A stretch of DNA of 64,000 nucleotides from Gigaspora rosea (lineage: Eukaryota; Glomeromycota; Glomeromycetes; Diversisporales; Gigasporaceae): assembly GCA_003550325.1 (NCBI GenBank), contig QKWP01000586.1:151391-215390 (forward strand), in the 5' to 3' direction. Below are positions 1 through 11,432 of this stretch, one piece after another (the first letter of the stretch is position 1; each line of letters opens with the position of its first letter). A model generated the notes under the pieces. That model was not told where the DNA came from. It saw only the letters and a program-made list of their open reading frames with translations, and searched no databases. The translations under genes were made by a program, and so were the position numbers.

Positions 1-245
1 TTATGTAAAATTTCAATTCCTATTCTTTGGCAAGATCCATTTTCATTCAAACGAAGCCTTAGTTCATTTCTAATTATTTTTCGACGAAATATTGGTTTTA
101 AAAAATTGTGTAAATTTTCAATTCCTATTCTTTGACAAGATCCATGTTCGTTCAACGAAGGCATTTATTCATTTCTAATTATTTTTCGTTCTTGTCGAAG
201 AAAAATTAGGTTTAAAAAATTGTATAAAACTTCAATTCCTATTCA
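1..245. repeat. Tandem repeat, about 111-bp unit, 2.2 copies
   Basis: The segment reading TTCAATTCCTATTCTTTG, then a CAAGATCCAT word, then CATTTCTAATTATTTTTCG and AAAAAATTGT is repeated from about 11, 118 and 230. Copies differ by small indels. The array is cut by the window edge, so its full length is unknown. Confidence 0.75.
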
Positions 246-466
246 AACCAGTCGACAAATTCATGATCATATTTAACTTTTTTAATAGCGAGACCTGTTC
301 GAGTAATATATTTGTTATAAAAGTCTAGTTTATATTCGATTCCTTTTTTACATTTCTTGTTAAGGTTTATTGGTTGACATGAACAGTTTTTCCATAAATT
401 TTCGTACAAACCTAAGCACACCAAACATGTTGGACAAACATTCGCTAAATTTAAAATTGTTGACAT
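239..466 (-). CDS. Small Cys-rich ORF, possible kinase zinc-ribbon leader
   Basis: A 75-residue ORF starting MSTILNLANVCPTC. It has a CPTC pair at residues 11-14, a further C at 17, a CSC at 28-30 and a C at 39, and it ends FVDWFE. In Rhizophagus, many tyrosine-kinase-like proteins begin with a short zinc-ribbon-like leader (CPxC, then CxxC about 15 residues on) followed by a W-I-P/E stretch before the kinase fold. The spacing here resembles such a leader, but that is from memory and no kinase domain follows: the ORF stops inside the tandem repeat. It could be a truncated remnant or a chance ORF. Confidence 0.25.
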   Translation of the reverse strand: MSTILNLANVCPTCLVCLGLYENLWKNCSCQPINLNKKCKKGIEYKLDFYNKYITRTGLAIKKVKYDHEFVDWFE

Positions 467-1793
467 TGTTATGATATCGTAAAATGATCATTATGATACA
501 AAAATAGCTTTTATTAATTATTTTATTATACTGATCATACCGAAATCAATAACTTATCGAATTCGGCCGAATTAATTTCGGCCAAATTTTTATCAGTTGT
601 CCCAGAATTTATGAGAACAGCTGTAAAACCAAGTAATTAAATTTGTATGGCCTAATTTACGTTAAAAGACTGATTTTTTTTATTGGTTAATAAAAAAAAA
701 CCAAATATATTTTTTGCAATCAAACTTTTGAAGGATTACTGGAGAGCATATAATGATCATACTACTAGCAACAAAAAGACGGTGTTTACCGGTAATAGGG
801 TGGGTGGAGTCTTGTGCATCTCTAAATTAATAATAAAATGGTAATGGAAAATTAATGTTAGTATAAATAAGTCGCATATTTTTTATTCAGAGTCTTAAAG
901 AAAGCAATCTCAGATAAGCAAGATATTATCAATGTTTGTAAACGCGTATTTTTACACATGTGTCATTCATAGATTAGATAATAATATATTTGTTGTTTTA
1001 CAATTAGGCTTACATTTGTGTCAAGATTTATAACGTTATTTTTGTTCAATTGGTAAATGGATTTTAAAATGATGCGTAACATAATTTTAAAAGTCCTAGT
1101 ATTACAATCAATTGAGGGACTTCATATCTTTTTTTTTGTAAAGTCTGGATTTTTTCTTTTAAATTTTCTTTTTATTATACCTTTTTTATTTTTCTTGAAT
1201 TTGTTGCAAAAACATTGACCCACCTGATTGGACAATTTCAGTGGTGACCAGTGATCATGATGATCAATTTCATAACAATATATAATAGTCTGTAATAAAT
1301 TGAAAGTTTTTAAAGATTGCACAAGTTAGATAAAGTATGTTACAAATTGATGTACCGGTAACATTAAATTCATATGAAATGCAAAGTAAAAAGTACTTTG
1401 CAGTATTTCAATCTGCTTTTTACAAATTCTGACCAAAGCACACCCTTAAGATACAACAACCTGTAACGCAAAGGAATTAGTAACGATTATATCTTTCTAA
1501 TACATTAAATTCAATTTCGTGCACAATGACTTCCATTCTTTTCGAATTGATGATAATGGTGATACTTGTTTACCATTTGGAAGAGCAGTTGAACATTATC
1601 TATATTCACTCCTTATATCATAAAATACTCGTTATAAGGTTCAAAGTCGAAAATGTTTAAATAATGCAGCCTGTAACTATTGAACGCATAGAAGGATCCA
1701 CCAGGATTATCTTGGCTGGAAACTAAAGATGGTATTCATAAATCAACAAATAATCTTGACGATATTTTGTGTCTTGCTGAAAATGAAAAGCAA
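467..1793. other. AT-rich non-coding stretch
   Basis: No convincing gene. Around 1500-1793 the plus strand reads for short distances in a protein-like way (for example DFHSFRIDDNGD near 1520), with stops between. It may be a decayed coding remnant of unknown family. Confidence 0.4.
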
Positions 1794-1980
1794 CGGGTTC
1801 AACAAATTCATAGAAAGGGAAGTGAAATTCAAGTTTATTCAAGTTTGGATATGGTTATGGTTTTGTTTTGGTGGCAGCTGTCAAATNCGGGTTCAACAAA
1901 TTCATAGAAAGGGAAGTGAAATTCAAGTTTATTCAAGTTTGGATATGGTTATGGTTTTGTTTTGGTGGCAGCTGTCAAAT
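1794..1980. repeat. Exact 93-bp duplication on either side of a single N
   Basis: Bases 1794-1886 and 1888-1980 are identical, separated only by one N at 1887. A perfect tandem repeat centred on a single N is the signature of two contig ends with an unmerged overlap. It is best read as an assembly artefact. The ORF crossing it (1729-1989) should not be trusted. Confidence 0.9.
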
Positions 1981-2185
1981 ACTACGTAATGGAATTGACG
2001 AACGTATTGAGACATGTTCATTATTTAATCAAGAACTATCTTGATATGCATAAATTAAATTATGAAATATTATTGAGTTCATGCTTTTCGAGATTGAAAA
2101 AAGATTTCCAGTACTTATGATCATTAAAGGCAACTTTGATGAATATTATGATAATATCAATTCAACTTTGACCATTGTGTACTAC

Positions 2186-2424
2186 ATTATCGCTCTTTTC
2201 GATTTAGTTGGATTTGCCATTATGTGATTTTTTGCAAGCTCTGTGAGTCCCATGATTACAATACAAGCAATTACATAAATTCGTTATATTTTCAGAATCC
2301 ATTTCATTACATTTTTGGTATTTTTATTATTATTAAATGTGTTCCGAAAAATATAATAAATTTAAGTGATTACGTATATTATAATCGTGGGACACAAGTT
2401 GATCAAATCGAAAAGAGCGATAAT
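2186..2424. mobile_element. MITE, 20-bp perfect TIR
   Basis: ATTATCGCTCTTTTCGATTT at 2186-2205 is the exact reverse complement of 2405-2424. A second inner pair (GAGTCCCATGATTACAATA on the left, its imperfect complement around 2383-2399) extends the arms. No transposase is inside. The superfamily is not clear because no target duplication stands out. Confidence 0.75.
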
Positions 2425-2431
2425 AAGTTCT

Positions 2432-2668
2432 GTAACAAAAAAAAATGATTTACAGTAACTCATGATAAAAATTACGATAATTTATTGCAAATCAGCTCAA
2501 CCTTAATAACATATTATGTATCACTGGAATAACAAGTTTTGTAACAGAATTATTACAGTAACTCATAATAGAATTCATGTTAATTCTGATGAAAACTACT
2601 TTAACCTTACGTGCCACTGTAATAACGAATAAGATTTGTAAAAGAATTTTATAATAACTTATTGCAGA
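2432..2668. repeat. Tandem repeat, about 100-bp unit, 2.3 copies
   Basis: Units begin GTAACA or GTAAAA at about 2432, 2541 and 2638. They share TTACAGTAACTCAT and an ACCTTA word. Spacing is 109 and 97 bp, so the units have drifted. Confidence 0.6.
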
Positions 2669-2699
2669 AAATACACACAAACACAACCACATCAATCAT

Positions 2700-3599
2700 A
2701 AAAGTAAGGTAAGAGCACCGATAGTGCCGTGTCTAATCATATATGATATAATCCTATAAGTAATAGATTCTATAGAGTTTAAATCGGTCAAGCAAAGCGA
2801 GGCCAAACTATCAATAGCTTAAATTTTCTTATTTGTTCGGCAGTTTAACCATCTTAACCAGTTAATTCAACTAACTTTAAGACAACTCTGACCTATGATC
2901 AACATAATTCGCCTAGTATTAAAAAAGATTTTTCATATACAGTAGTTAGCTAAACGGTTCCAATTCCAAGATCCTATAAACTTTTTTCTCTATAATTTCA
3001 TTAAAGTTGGTTTTAATTAATTAAGCACTATCAATTTAAAATCCGCAATCAAATTTTATGTACTTATTTATTATTTACGAACAATTAGCTAGACGTAGCA
3101 GGCAAGGCTAATTTTTAAATACTTGCTTGGTCAAGTCAATAAATTTAGTTGACCTTACCACATTTAATTATTAATAATTAAGAGTGGCAGCGAAGCCGCC
3201 ACATGAGCTTGTGCTAGTTAGTAGTATTATAGAATATAAAAGAAAAAGTTTTTTAATGGCATGTCTTATTACTTTTCTATTCTTCATATTGCCTATCATC
3301 ATTTTTTGTTTAACCATCATAAATATTTCAATCAAATAATGAAAATTTTGCTAATAGTGTTTGTCAGTTAAGAATTTTTAAAAAAATTTTTTGTTCTTTG
3401 TGAACATAAATTTATAATTTTATATTCTTAAAAAAAATTTACTGTGCTAATTCTTCTTCAAAAAAAATAGTAACCAAAAAATACTATCTTAAAATGTTAA
3501 ATCAAACAAGATGAACACTTCTATGGTTTTTAATTTTTTTTTAAGTCTATTTATAAAAAAGTTATAGCAGGTTGAAGTTATAGTATTTTTATAATTAAA
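2700..3599. other. Non-coding, one small hairpin
   Basis: No gene is seen. GTGGCAGCGAAGCCGCCAC at 3183-3201 can form a tight stem-loop of the kind seen as short dispersed palindromes. The rest is AT-rich with no obvious structure. Confidence 0.4.
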
Positions 3600-4340
3600 T
3601 ATGAAATTTGGCCACCCTATATATTATTAAATAAGTGATTTGGCCACCCTATATATACTAAATTTGGCTGCCCTATATAAAGTAAAAAGGGGTAATTTGG
3701 CGAGGATAGATAATTTGGCAAATTTTAATATCTCATTATCTAATGATCAGAATTGAATAATTTTTATACCTTTTGAATTGTTTTGATAAGATGAATCGAA
3801 TGGTGCCAAGCTCACCTGGTTCTAATCACTGGGCACAATATATTTTTGATTCTTTGTTAAATTTACACTTCATCAAAATACCCCAAGGATCATTTTTGTA
3901 CAATATATAATCAATAATATTTTGTGATCCAGTGATCAGAATCAGATAAACTTTATATTATTCAATTTATTTTATTGAGATGAATTGAATTGAATTGTAT
4001 AAAAATTATTCAATTCCTGCCACTGGATCATACAAGATACCATAAATTTGCCAAATTACCTCTATCTCTCTAAAATTAAGTTTTTTGATACAATTCATAA
4101 TCCATTTAATATCACATTAAAACAAGATGTTATATTACTAATTTTTTTATAAAATAATTCTAAATTATATATAAAGTTTAATACAAAAAACAAAAAATTT
4201 TTTAATATTAAAATAAAAAAGTTTTTATATTAGTTATGTTAACTTCACCAAGTTATCCCTTTTTACTTTATACTAAATTTGTCCACTCTATATATACTAA
4301 ATTTGCCTGCCATATATATATGAAACTTGGCCACTTTTTG
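3600..4340. repeat. Minisatellite of TTTGGCCACCCTATATATAC type, split by an element
   Basis: Units of about 25-30 bp containing TTTGGC followed by CCTATATATA occur three times at 3603-3680 and again at 4273-4340. The array is interrupted by the element at 3677-4272, so it is probably one older array. A related array with TTTGGCTATATATAATGAAA units lies at 5540-5690. Confidence 0.65.
3677..4272. mobile_element. Palindromic MITE, TATAAAGTAAAAAGGG ends
   Basis: TATAAAGTAAAAAGGGGTAA at 3677 is matched by the reverse complement of the sequence ending at 4272. Terminal TA fits a TA target site. The interior (about 3735-4020) holds two inverted arms with the words GATCCAGTGATCAGAAT and AAAATTATTCAATTC. 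A relative with nearly the same ends lies at 34883-35487. Confidence 0.7.
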
Positions 4341-4442
4341 TATAGCAATTTATAATGATAATTTGGCAAATGAGCATGTGCCACTTTGTAGCATGTGCTG
4401 CCAATTATGTCAAATCTCCATATTCAACAATTTGTCCAATAT

Positions 4443-5445
4443 GATCCAGTGCAGAAAGATTTTTACTTCAAAAAATTTTGTAATTTTAACTCTAAATAAA
4501 AGTTTTTATATTTCTGATTAATTATTAAAAATTTTTAATATTATTAAATAACAAGTTTACTAAAATGCACCACTGGTGTTCAACACCAGTATGTGGTGTA
4601 ATGTGAAGATCAATATAAAAAATAAACAAAAAATATAAACAAAAATTGAATTTAATAAATGTTAAGTAAGAGTTAATAGTTAGGGGTTAGGGTGAGGTAT
4701 AGTATATAGTAAAATTTCACAAGGAATTTTTTTTTAAAAAAAAATAGTGGTTTCATAGATAAAATTTTGAGATAGAAGGTATTTTTGAAAAAATAGCAAA
4801 ATGGCAAAAAATTTATGTTACACAAGATCTTTATATTTAAAAAATGTGATTGGTGAAAATCATTGTAGTGTTGGCACCAGTGGTGCATTTTAGTAAACTC
4901 GTTAAATAAAATAGGTTTTAATCTAACTTTTTATATAATTTTTATTGGTTTAACATTGTTTATTTTAATAATTAACTTTGTACTATACAATTTGCTGTAT
5001 TTGAAAAAAAATAAAAAATTTTTTTAAAAAATATATTTTAACTGATTTTGCAACCAATATGCAGTTGTATAAGCTTGTACTATACAAGTGCATTGATGTG
5101 CATATGATAAAGATATGATTAAAGCTTGAGCAAAATTGAATTACTAATGGTGATGAAATTAAGCTTTAAAGCTAGACCATTTGATTTTTTTACTATATAT
5201 GCATATATATAAATTACTATAGTAAATTATATAGTAAATATTTTTTAAAAAAAAGTTACTATTAATAAATTTTTTTATTTTATCAAATAAATTTTTTTAT
5301 TTTTTCAAAAAAATAATCAAATTATTTTAGTTTTATTAATCCAATAACCCAATAATTATATTTAATTAAAAAATTAAAAATTAATTAGTACAAAAAATAT
5401 TTTAATTAAAGCTATTTAAATTACAAATCTTTTTGCACTATACTA
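4443..5445. mobile_element. MITE family A, copy 1, split by MITE B
   Basis: Aligns by eye along its whole length to 22687-23305. Both start near CAGTGCAGAAAGATTT and end near AAATCTTTTTGCACT. They share internal landmarks such as CAACCAATATGCAGTT and TACTATATATGCATATAT. This copy is about 358 bp longer because MITE B sits in it. TIRs begin with a CAGTGCA(A/G)AAAG motif. No coding capacity. Confidence 0.85.
4552..4901. mobile_element. MITE family B, copy 1, 8-bp target duplication
   Basis: 350 bp with 27-bp inverted ends starting CAAGTTTACTAAAATGCACC, one or two mismatches. TTAAATAA flanks it at 4544-4551 and 4902-4909. The related family A copy at 22.8 kb has a single TTAAATAA at the equivalent place, which gives an empty site. 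An 8-bp duplication suits the hAT superfamily. The left end continues into a small palindrome ACTGGTGTTCAACACCAGT. It is non-coding. Confidence 0.9.
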
Positions 5446-5539
5446 TAATATTGTTACTTAATTTAAAACTGGTTCCAATCTGAATAAATCTGGATTTTTC
5501 TAAATTCAAATTATGACCTCAAAATAGAATTAAAAAATT

Positions 5540-5690
5540 AATTTGGCTATATATAATAAAAATATCAAATTGGCTATATATAATGAAATATCAAATTTGG
5601 CTATATATAATGAAAATATCAATTTTGGCCACATATAATAAAAATATCAAATTGCATTATGAAATTTCAGATTTGGCTACTAGAAAATTT
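5540..5690. repeat. Minisatellite, about 28-bp unit
   Basis: Five or six units of TTTGGCTATATATAATGAAA followed by ATATCAAAT, with small variations. It resembles the array at 3.6 and 4.3 kb in its TTTGGC and TATATA words. Confidence 0.7.
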
Positions 5691-5699
5691 CATTTGTTG

Positions 5700-6484
5700 G
5701 AAATAGGTTGTTCAAACTGTATAATAATTTTTTAAAAATAATATTTTTAAAATAATATAATATTTACTTGTAAATAAACTAAATTGAAAGTAAGAAAAAT
5801 TGGTCTAAAAATTATAAGCTTATTGAAAATTAAGAAGTATTAACTTTAATCATTAAAAAATATTAAACAACTTGAATTTATAACTCTGGTATATTAGTTT
5901 TATAGCTGTATAGTAATTAAATTTATAATTATAAATATATATATAATATACTATTGGCTAATTATATTCTGTAATAATTACCAGTTGTGATAAATAGCAT
6001 ATACATCTTATAAAAACATAAATTATAAATTTTATGTTCTTAGTTTGTTCTCAAAAGAGAACATTATTTTTAAATAAAGTGTTTTCAAATTTTTTTGAAT
6101 GTTTTTGAGAACATTAAGAACAATAAATATTCTACTGTTTTTAATATATTTTCTGGTATAAAGCAAATAAATATAATTACTTTTTTTTCTTATTTATTAT
6201 TTTTTTGGCTATAATAACTTTTTTGCTTAGTCTGTAATAGAAATTTGCATTAATAAAAACTAGGAAAAAAATTAAACTAACAAACAATGCAACTTGTAAA
6301 AATCTTTACTGTGAAATTATATACATTATTTTTTTAACTACCAAAAAAACAGTATCAAAAGATATTAAAATCAATTTCAAACTTTTTGGTTCATTAAAAT
6401 AAATCTTTGAAATAAATCTTTGATATTATTATTTATTAACAATATAGATTTGTATTAGTATTAATAAAAAAGCATTTTTCTATA
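5700..6484. other. AT-rich non-coding stretch
   Basis: No gene found. Around 6040-6125 short inverted words of the type GTTCTCAAAAGAGAAC and TGAGAACATTAAGAAC occur. They resemble the inside of the hAT-type MITE at 53.8 kb, so this may be a decayed relative. Confidence 0.4.
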
Positions 6485-7898
6485 CAAGTTACTCTTGTTA
6501 TAGTAAAGTTCTCAGGCAGTGGTCTACTATATTATTATGGACACTTTTTTGGGTGGCCATCAATCAAAATCAGGTAAGTAAACATAGCACAAATTTGGGT
6601 TACATGACCAAACGATCTCACAGTAAAATATACTAAAATTTCATACAGTTTCATTGCATCAAGCAGAAGTTAGACAAAAGAAAGTACAAAGTACCATTTT
6701 TGGATTTGTACAAAAATCGATTTTCTGACTTTTTTGATTTTTTTTTAAAAAAAATTCACTAAAAATTAAATTATTTTTCAAAACGCTTCAAATTTCATTC
6801 AAATAGTGTCTAATACTAAGGGAACATTACAAAATATAAAAAGGTACATTTGTATGACGAATCAGGCACAATTGACAAAAAAAGTAAGCTTGTCTTTTTT
6901 TTCACAAAAAAAAGTAGGGGCAGAAAATTTAGCTCAAGTAGAAATAAATTTTATTATCGACGGCCGCCTGAGATAGGATTCGGGTCTCTAGTATGGCTGC
7001 TATAAATTTGGAAAGCTTGCTTCATAGAATATTATAAAGAAGTCAGGTGCCTTAGGAACATAAAAAAAGTAAAAAAACGTAGTCTTGGATGCTTAAAGAT
7101 CACTTTCTTTCACTGATTGTGCAAGTCTAAGAGTCTAGTCACCCAAGGAAGTCGCTGTATAAAATATTTCTAGATCATTTCTGTACCAAAATAGTGTAGA
7201 AACAAAAAAAAATTAAAAAAATCTGTAAGTATTATTTGTGCATTGCACAAAGAAAACTTGAGATTCTGTATCGCCTGCCCAAACCTTTAAAAACTGGATA
7301 TTTTGAATCTTTAAATGTATATTATTGTCTAACAAACATACTTTTGTCTTTTTTAGTATCTTTCTGTCAGGTTTGAGTATAATCCGTATAGGCATAAAGA
7401 TGGGATATTGAATTTTTTGAGCTTCATTATTGGGCATAATAGTGCCATATGAGATGGGGCTTTTTTTGTGCCAGATCTTGATACCATTTTCTTTAAGGTT
7501 AGAAGAGAACCTACCAAATGCTAAAATATAATTAAAATTAAAATTTTATTAAAAAAATGTACAAAAAAAGAAATAATACTTTAAATTTGAAGTTTCATAC
7601 AAATGAAAAAAAAACCAAATTCATGTTTTTCTTGTATAACTTTTGTGCAACCTAATGAAATTAAACTGAATTTTAGTGTGTTGTGCTATAAAATCAGTCA
7701 GTCACATGACATAAATTTCGTGCTATGTTACTTACCCAATTTTGATCGATGGCTGCCCAAAAAGTGTCCATAATAATATGGTAAGCCAATGTATATTAAG
7801 AGCCTTTTATTATAGTAATAATAATTCTGTTCTAAAAAAATTTTTCACTATAGCCAATCTTTACTATATTGAGAGTTTACTATAATGAAAGTAACTTG
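6485..7898. mobile_element. Outer MITE split by a 1.2-kb element
   Basis: CAAGTTACTCTTGTTATAGT from 6485 is matched in inverse by the sequence ending at 7898, with TA on both outer sides. After removing the nested element it is only about 165 bp. The TIR resembles the Tc1/pogo-type ends CAGTC...CTCTTTATA elsewhere in the window. Confidence 0.7.
6532..7776. mobile_element. Tc1/mariner-like element with long TIRs
   Basis: TTATTATGGACACTTTTTTG at 6532 is inverted at the right end (to 7776), and similarity continues inwards for about 80 bp (AATCAGGTAAGTAA, CATAGCAC). TA flanks it at 6530-6531 and 7777-7778. The length of 1245 bp suits a decayed Tc1/mariner unit. The minus strand around 7213-7500 has an open stretch containing PIFMPIRIILKPD, which I could not match to a transposase motif. 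It is a broken or non-autonomous copy. Confidence 0.75.
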
Positions 7899-7899
7899 T

Positions 7900-8984
7900 A
7901 TTAAATTGTATTTTAATATATTCAGAAAAAACTTAGTACTTACTAAAATCTTTAATAGTTTTCTGGACCACTTTATTATAAATTTGGGTTGTATTTGTAT
8001 ACTTTTTTCTAAAGTTACAGCAAAAAAAAAGTATCATTTACTAATACTGTATGATTTTGTTTTACTTTTTTTTTTGCTGCTTTTTTTGCAATTAGAGTAT
8101 CTAAGGCTAGAATAGAGTTTTCATTAGTTGTCTGAATAAACAGTACAATATAAGAAACTTGATTGTATTTATAATATCATACACCCAAATATTGGTCATC
8201 TAATAATGAACTAATAGTTTGATATGCATGAGACTCTAAAAAGATATACTTATATGCTCTTTTGTTAACAAATATGCAGGTTAAATGCTGTCCAAAAAGT
8301 CCTAAATATTGCCTTCTATTTATGGAAATTTTTTACTTGTTTTCAGTTTTTCAAAGTTAATTGTGAATAGAATGTACTAGCATTTTTTTTTAATTGCATT
8401 TTCTGGTAGAGTGTAGTATTGAACAGAGGTATATTATAATTGCTATTCTTGGTATTTTTATGCTGTGAAAGTTCTGCTAAAAATTTATACTATTTTTTTA
8501 CAAATTGTACACTTGAACAGTTTATTATATAATCAAAATATTGTAAAAAGCTTGTAATTTGTAAAAAAAATATTGTATTTTATATATTTAAGTACCGTAA
8601 ATTACCATGTAAGATACCTGGGTGGTTTAAGTTTTACGTGACCAAAATTTGATTGTACCCCTGGGTATATTGTATGGAAGAGGGTATATTATATAGGGGT
8701 CTTTTGTAAAGGGGTATACTACCAGGAAATGGAAATGATACTGGTATATAAATGATATACAGTTTTTTATCATCTTTAATAATTAATAGCGATAGGCTTT
8801 AAATATGATAGTTTTATAAGCCTTATATATAGTATTATAGATTCAATTCCAAAAAGCTTTACATATGGATCTACTGTATACCATATATGATTTTTTTCAC
8901 CAAAGATTTTTTTTTTTGCAATAATTTTTTTTTCGATAAAATTTTTTTTTCACAATAAATTTTTTTTCGCGCTAAATTTTTTTT
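7900..8984. other. AT-rich stretch ending in poly(T) minisatellite
   Basis: No gene is seen. From about 8888 to 8984 blocks of T8-T18 alternate with short words (CACAATAAAT, CGCGCTAAAT, CGATAAAA). The block GGTATATTATATAGGGGTC near 8682 and its neighbours look like a decayed element, but no matching end was found. Confidence 0.4.
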
Positions 8985-10928
8985 TTTTTTTTTTAATATT
9001 AGAGGTGTAGCTCCTGTCCCAAACTTTATTAATATTTAAGGAAATTGACATATGGTAGTGCCTATAGATGCTGGTGAAATTAAACCATTTCACTAGGTGA
9101 AATGGTGAAATAGTTCCACCAGAATTACACCAAAATTTTATTTTGGTGAATTGGTGAAATTGGTGAAATTAGTGAATTGGTGAATTGGTGAAATTGGTGA
9201 AATTGGTGAAATTGGTGAATTGTTGAATTGGTGAAATGGTAAATTGAATTGGTGAAACGGTGAATTTTGAAATGGTGAAATGGTGAATTAGTGAATTGGT
9301 GAAACAGTGAATTGGTGAATGGTGAATTGGTGAATTTGCTCAGTCCTATAAACGGTTAATAGTTCTGACATCAGAGTGTGCCTGTAAAAACATAAAATGT
9401 AAAAACTTGATAAAAAATCTAACCGAATTCCAGACTGAAATAATTCAGACTCTGGAAATTCACTATTTCGCCATTCCGCTGTTTCACCATTCCATCAATT
9501 CACCAATTCACCATTTCATCAATTCACCATTTTACCAATTCACCAATCCACCAATTCACCAATTACACCAATTACACCAATTCACCAGTTACACCAGTTT
9601 CACCATTACCGATTGGTGATTGGTGAAATGGTGAGATCGTTTCACCACTCTGATTTAAAAGCAAATTGACATATGGTGGTGCCTTTTATACATACATATT
9701 ATATACAAGTATTGAGACTAGGACTTCAGGCTATGAAACCTTTTATCCATGGCTAAAACCCACCAGAGCCTTCAATATTCCTATTTATATAGTTGACCTA
9801 GATTTGTACGTCTCTTTCCAACCAAAAATCAACGTCCACATGTCTGCCACTTTACCCACATTTCCTAATTCGTCACTTCCAATTTGGTGTGTGTTGCCAG
9901 GTAGGCGCTTTATGCTTCCAAGTTGGTGTACCCGAAATCTGGTTACCCAGAAAATCCCTTACTAGCATACTTCTCGGGGTTCGTATCTCAAGCCATGCAG
10001 CTGCCTCTACCACAAGGGTAAGTATCTCAAGCCTGCATGCTGCTGCAACCAGCTGGTTTCCTGCAACTTGAGGACCCAGGATTTAATGTTCCAAATTTTA
10101 AAATGTGCGATCGACTGTACTTTCTGCTATAGTGGCGAGGTTCCTGGGCATGTTTCGCAAATGCTTTCAGTGCCAAATATAGTTGGATGGCATCATGAGG
10201 CTAGGGGAACCTAATTACCACTGCATGAACTTATACCAGCATATACCCGTATTGGTGGTCCCAGATCCTCTTAACGTCTGAAGACTCCCATATAGGTACG
10301 CCCAGAGCTCCGTTGGGTCTTGACACATACAGGCCTCCATGCTTCCACTTCTTATTGGCTGAATAGTCTGTCTGCCCTTGCGAAGTTCACTAAACCCCAG
10401 TACCCTGTCAGTCACTCTTTGGATCCTTTTCTCTATTCATTCCAGACTACCAATCCAGTTGGCCTGGAAGGATCGGTCTGCCAGGCTTTAGGTGCCTAAG
10501 GTCTCCCTTTCCTTGGTTTATGCTTCTATAACACATGCCCTTTTCCTCCGGTACGACTCCGGCGGCCAGATTGGTGGGCCCCCTTTGCCATAGGGGCTCT
10601 TGCTCTTCCAGATTTTTCGGTCAGTTACTGCCAAGATCCTTTTTCCCGGTACTATAGAAAGTCCAGCTATCTCTCCACTCAGGACTTGCCAAGCGGGTTT
10701 CAATTGTTTCAGTCCTTTGGATTTGTCTGTATAACTTACACAACTACGCCAAAGCTTTCATTCAAGATAGTAGTACCAAGGTTACAGGTAATATACCTGA
10801 CCGATCGATGAACAAATGTTACCATAACATAGGCCTATTTTTCAATTTGTCTTCAGTGGGATTTGAACTCTAGACCTGCCGCTTGGAGGGTGACAACCAG
10901 ACAGCTTCTCTATGTCGCCACACCCCCA
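8985..10928 (-). mobile_element. Large SINE-like retroelement with tRNA-like head and poly(A)
   Basis: Read on the minus strand it starts near 10928, has a tRNA-like head (TGGCGACATAGAG as an A-box-like word and GTTCAAATCC as a B box at about 10862-10915), and ends in poly(A) at about 8985. CGCGCTAAATTTTTTTT flanks both ends (8968 and 10929), as expected from target-primed reverse transcription. The 3' end carries GTTTGGGACAGGAGCTACAC. Its GC content is clearly higher than its surroundings. Without the fold-back insertion it is about 1.3 kb, long for a SINE, with no ORF longer than about 65 codons. A truncated copy lies at 49133-49639. It could instead be a non-autonomous LINE derivative. Confidence 0.75.
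9064..9662. mobile_element. Fold-back element with (GGTGAAATT)n arms
   Basis: The left arm (about 9070-9335) is built of GGTGAAATT and GGTGAATT words and the right arm (about 9455-9650) of their complements. They surround about 115 bp of unique DNA. The 22-bp sequence AAATTGACATATGGT plus GTGCCT occurs on both sides (9042-9063 and 9663-9684) but once in the related SINE copy at 49.5 kb, so it is a target duplication. It is non-coding; ORFs across it are translated repeats. Confidence 0.8.
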
Positions 10929-11254
10929 CGCGCTAAATTTTTTTTTGTTTATAAATGCCGTATATAAACCAAACCTTTCTAAGTGTTTTTTGAAGCCGCG
11001 TTTTTTTATACTAAGATATTAATATTCTTTAAGAACAAGCTTTTCAAAAAAAAACTTCCCTTTGACTATGGAACGTATTTTTGCAACCAATTCTAGAAAA
11101 AGACAGTGGACAGCTCGGGAAAAACTTTTTGTTATTTCTTATCTTGAAAGAGTTTCTAGTGCCACTATTCGTAGAACAGCTAACATATTTTAGATTCACC
11201 CAATCAAATTCAGGACTGGAGAAAAAAATGAGAAAAGCTACTATTAGCTCAACC

Positions 11255-11432
11255 AGGACCCCGAAATATACATAGATAGGTCAGGTATGAGTTTGCTTAT
11301 TTTTGAGGTTTTTTATACATATCTTTTCTATTTATAGTAATTTTTTGCTTATTTTTGAATTTTTTCTGCAGATCTTTCCTTTTTTAGTAACCCTATAATT
11401 AACCTGACCTATCTATGTATATTTCAAGTCCT
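11255..11432. mobile_element. MITE of AGGACCCC type, 8-bp target duplication
   Basis: 178 bp. The left end AGGACCCCGAAATATACATA is inverted at the right end (to 11432). GCTCAACC flanks it at 11247-11254 and 11433-11440. Removing the element and one repeat restores pogo reading LLLAQPHVKWLN. The 8-bp duplication and ends match the element at 38823-38995, so both are probably one hAT-type family. Confidence 0.88.

Noticed and set aside
9407-9619. Protein-coding ORF rich in HQF and SPI repeats
   Set aside because: It is a translation of the TTCACCAATT arm of the fold-back element.
10215-10703. Two minus-strand ORFs of about 60 codons
   Set aside because: They lie in the SINE-like body, are absent from conserved blocks and have no known motif.
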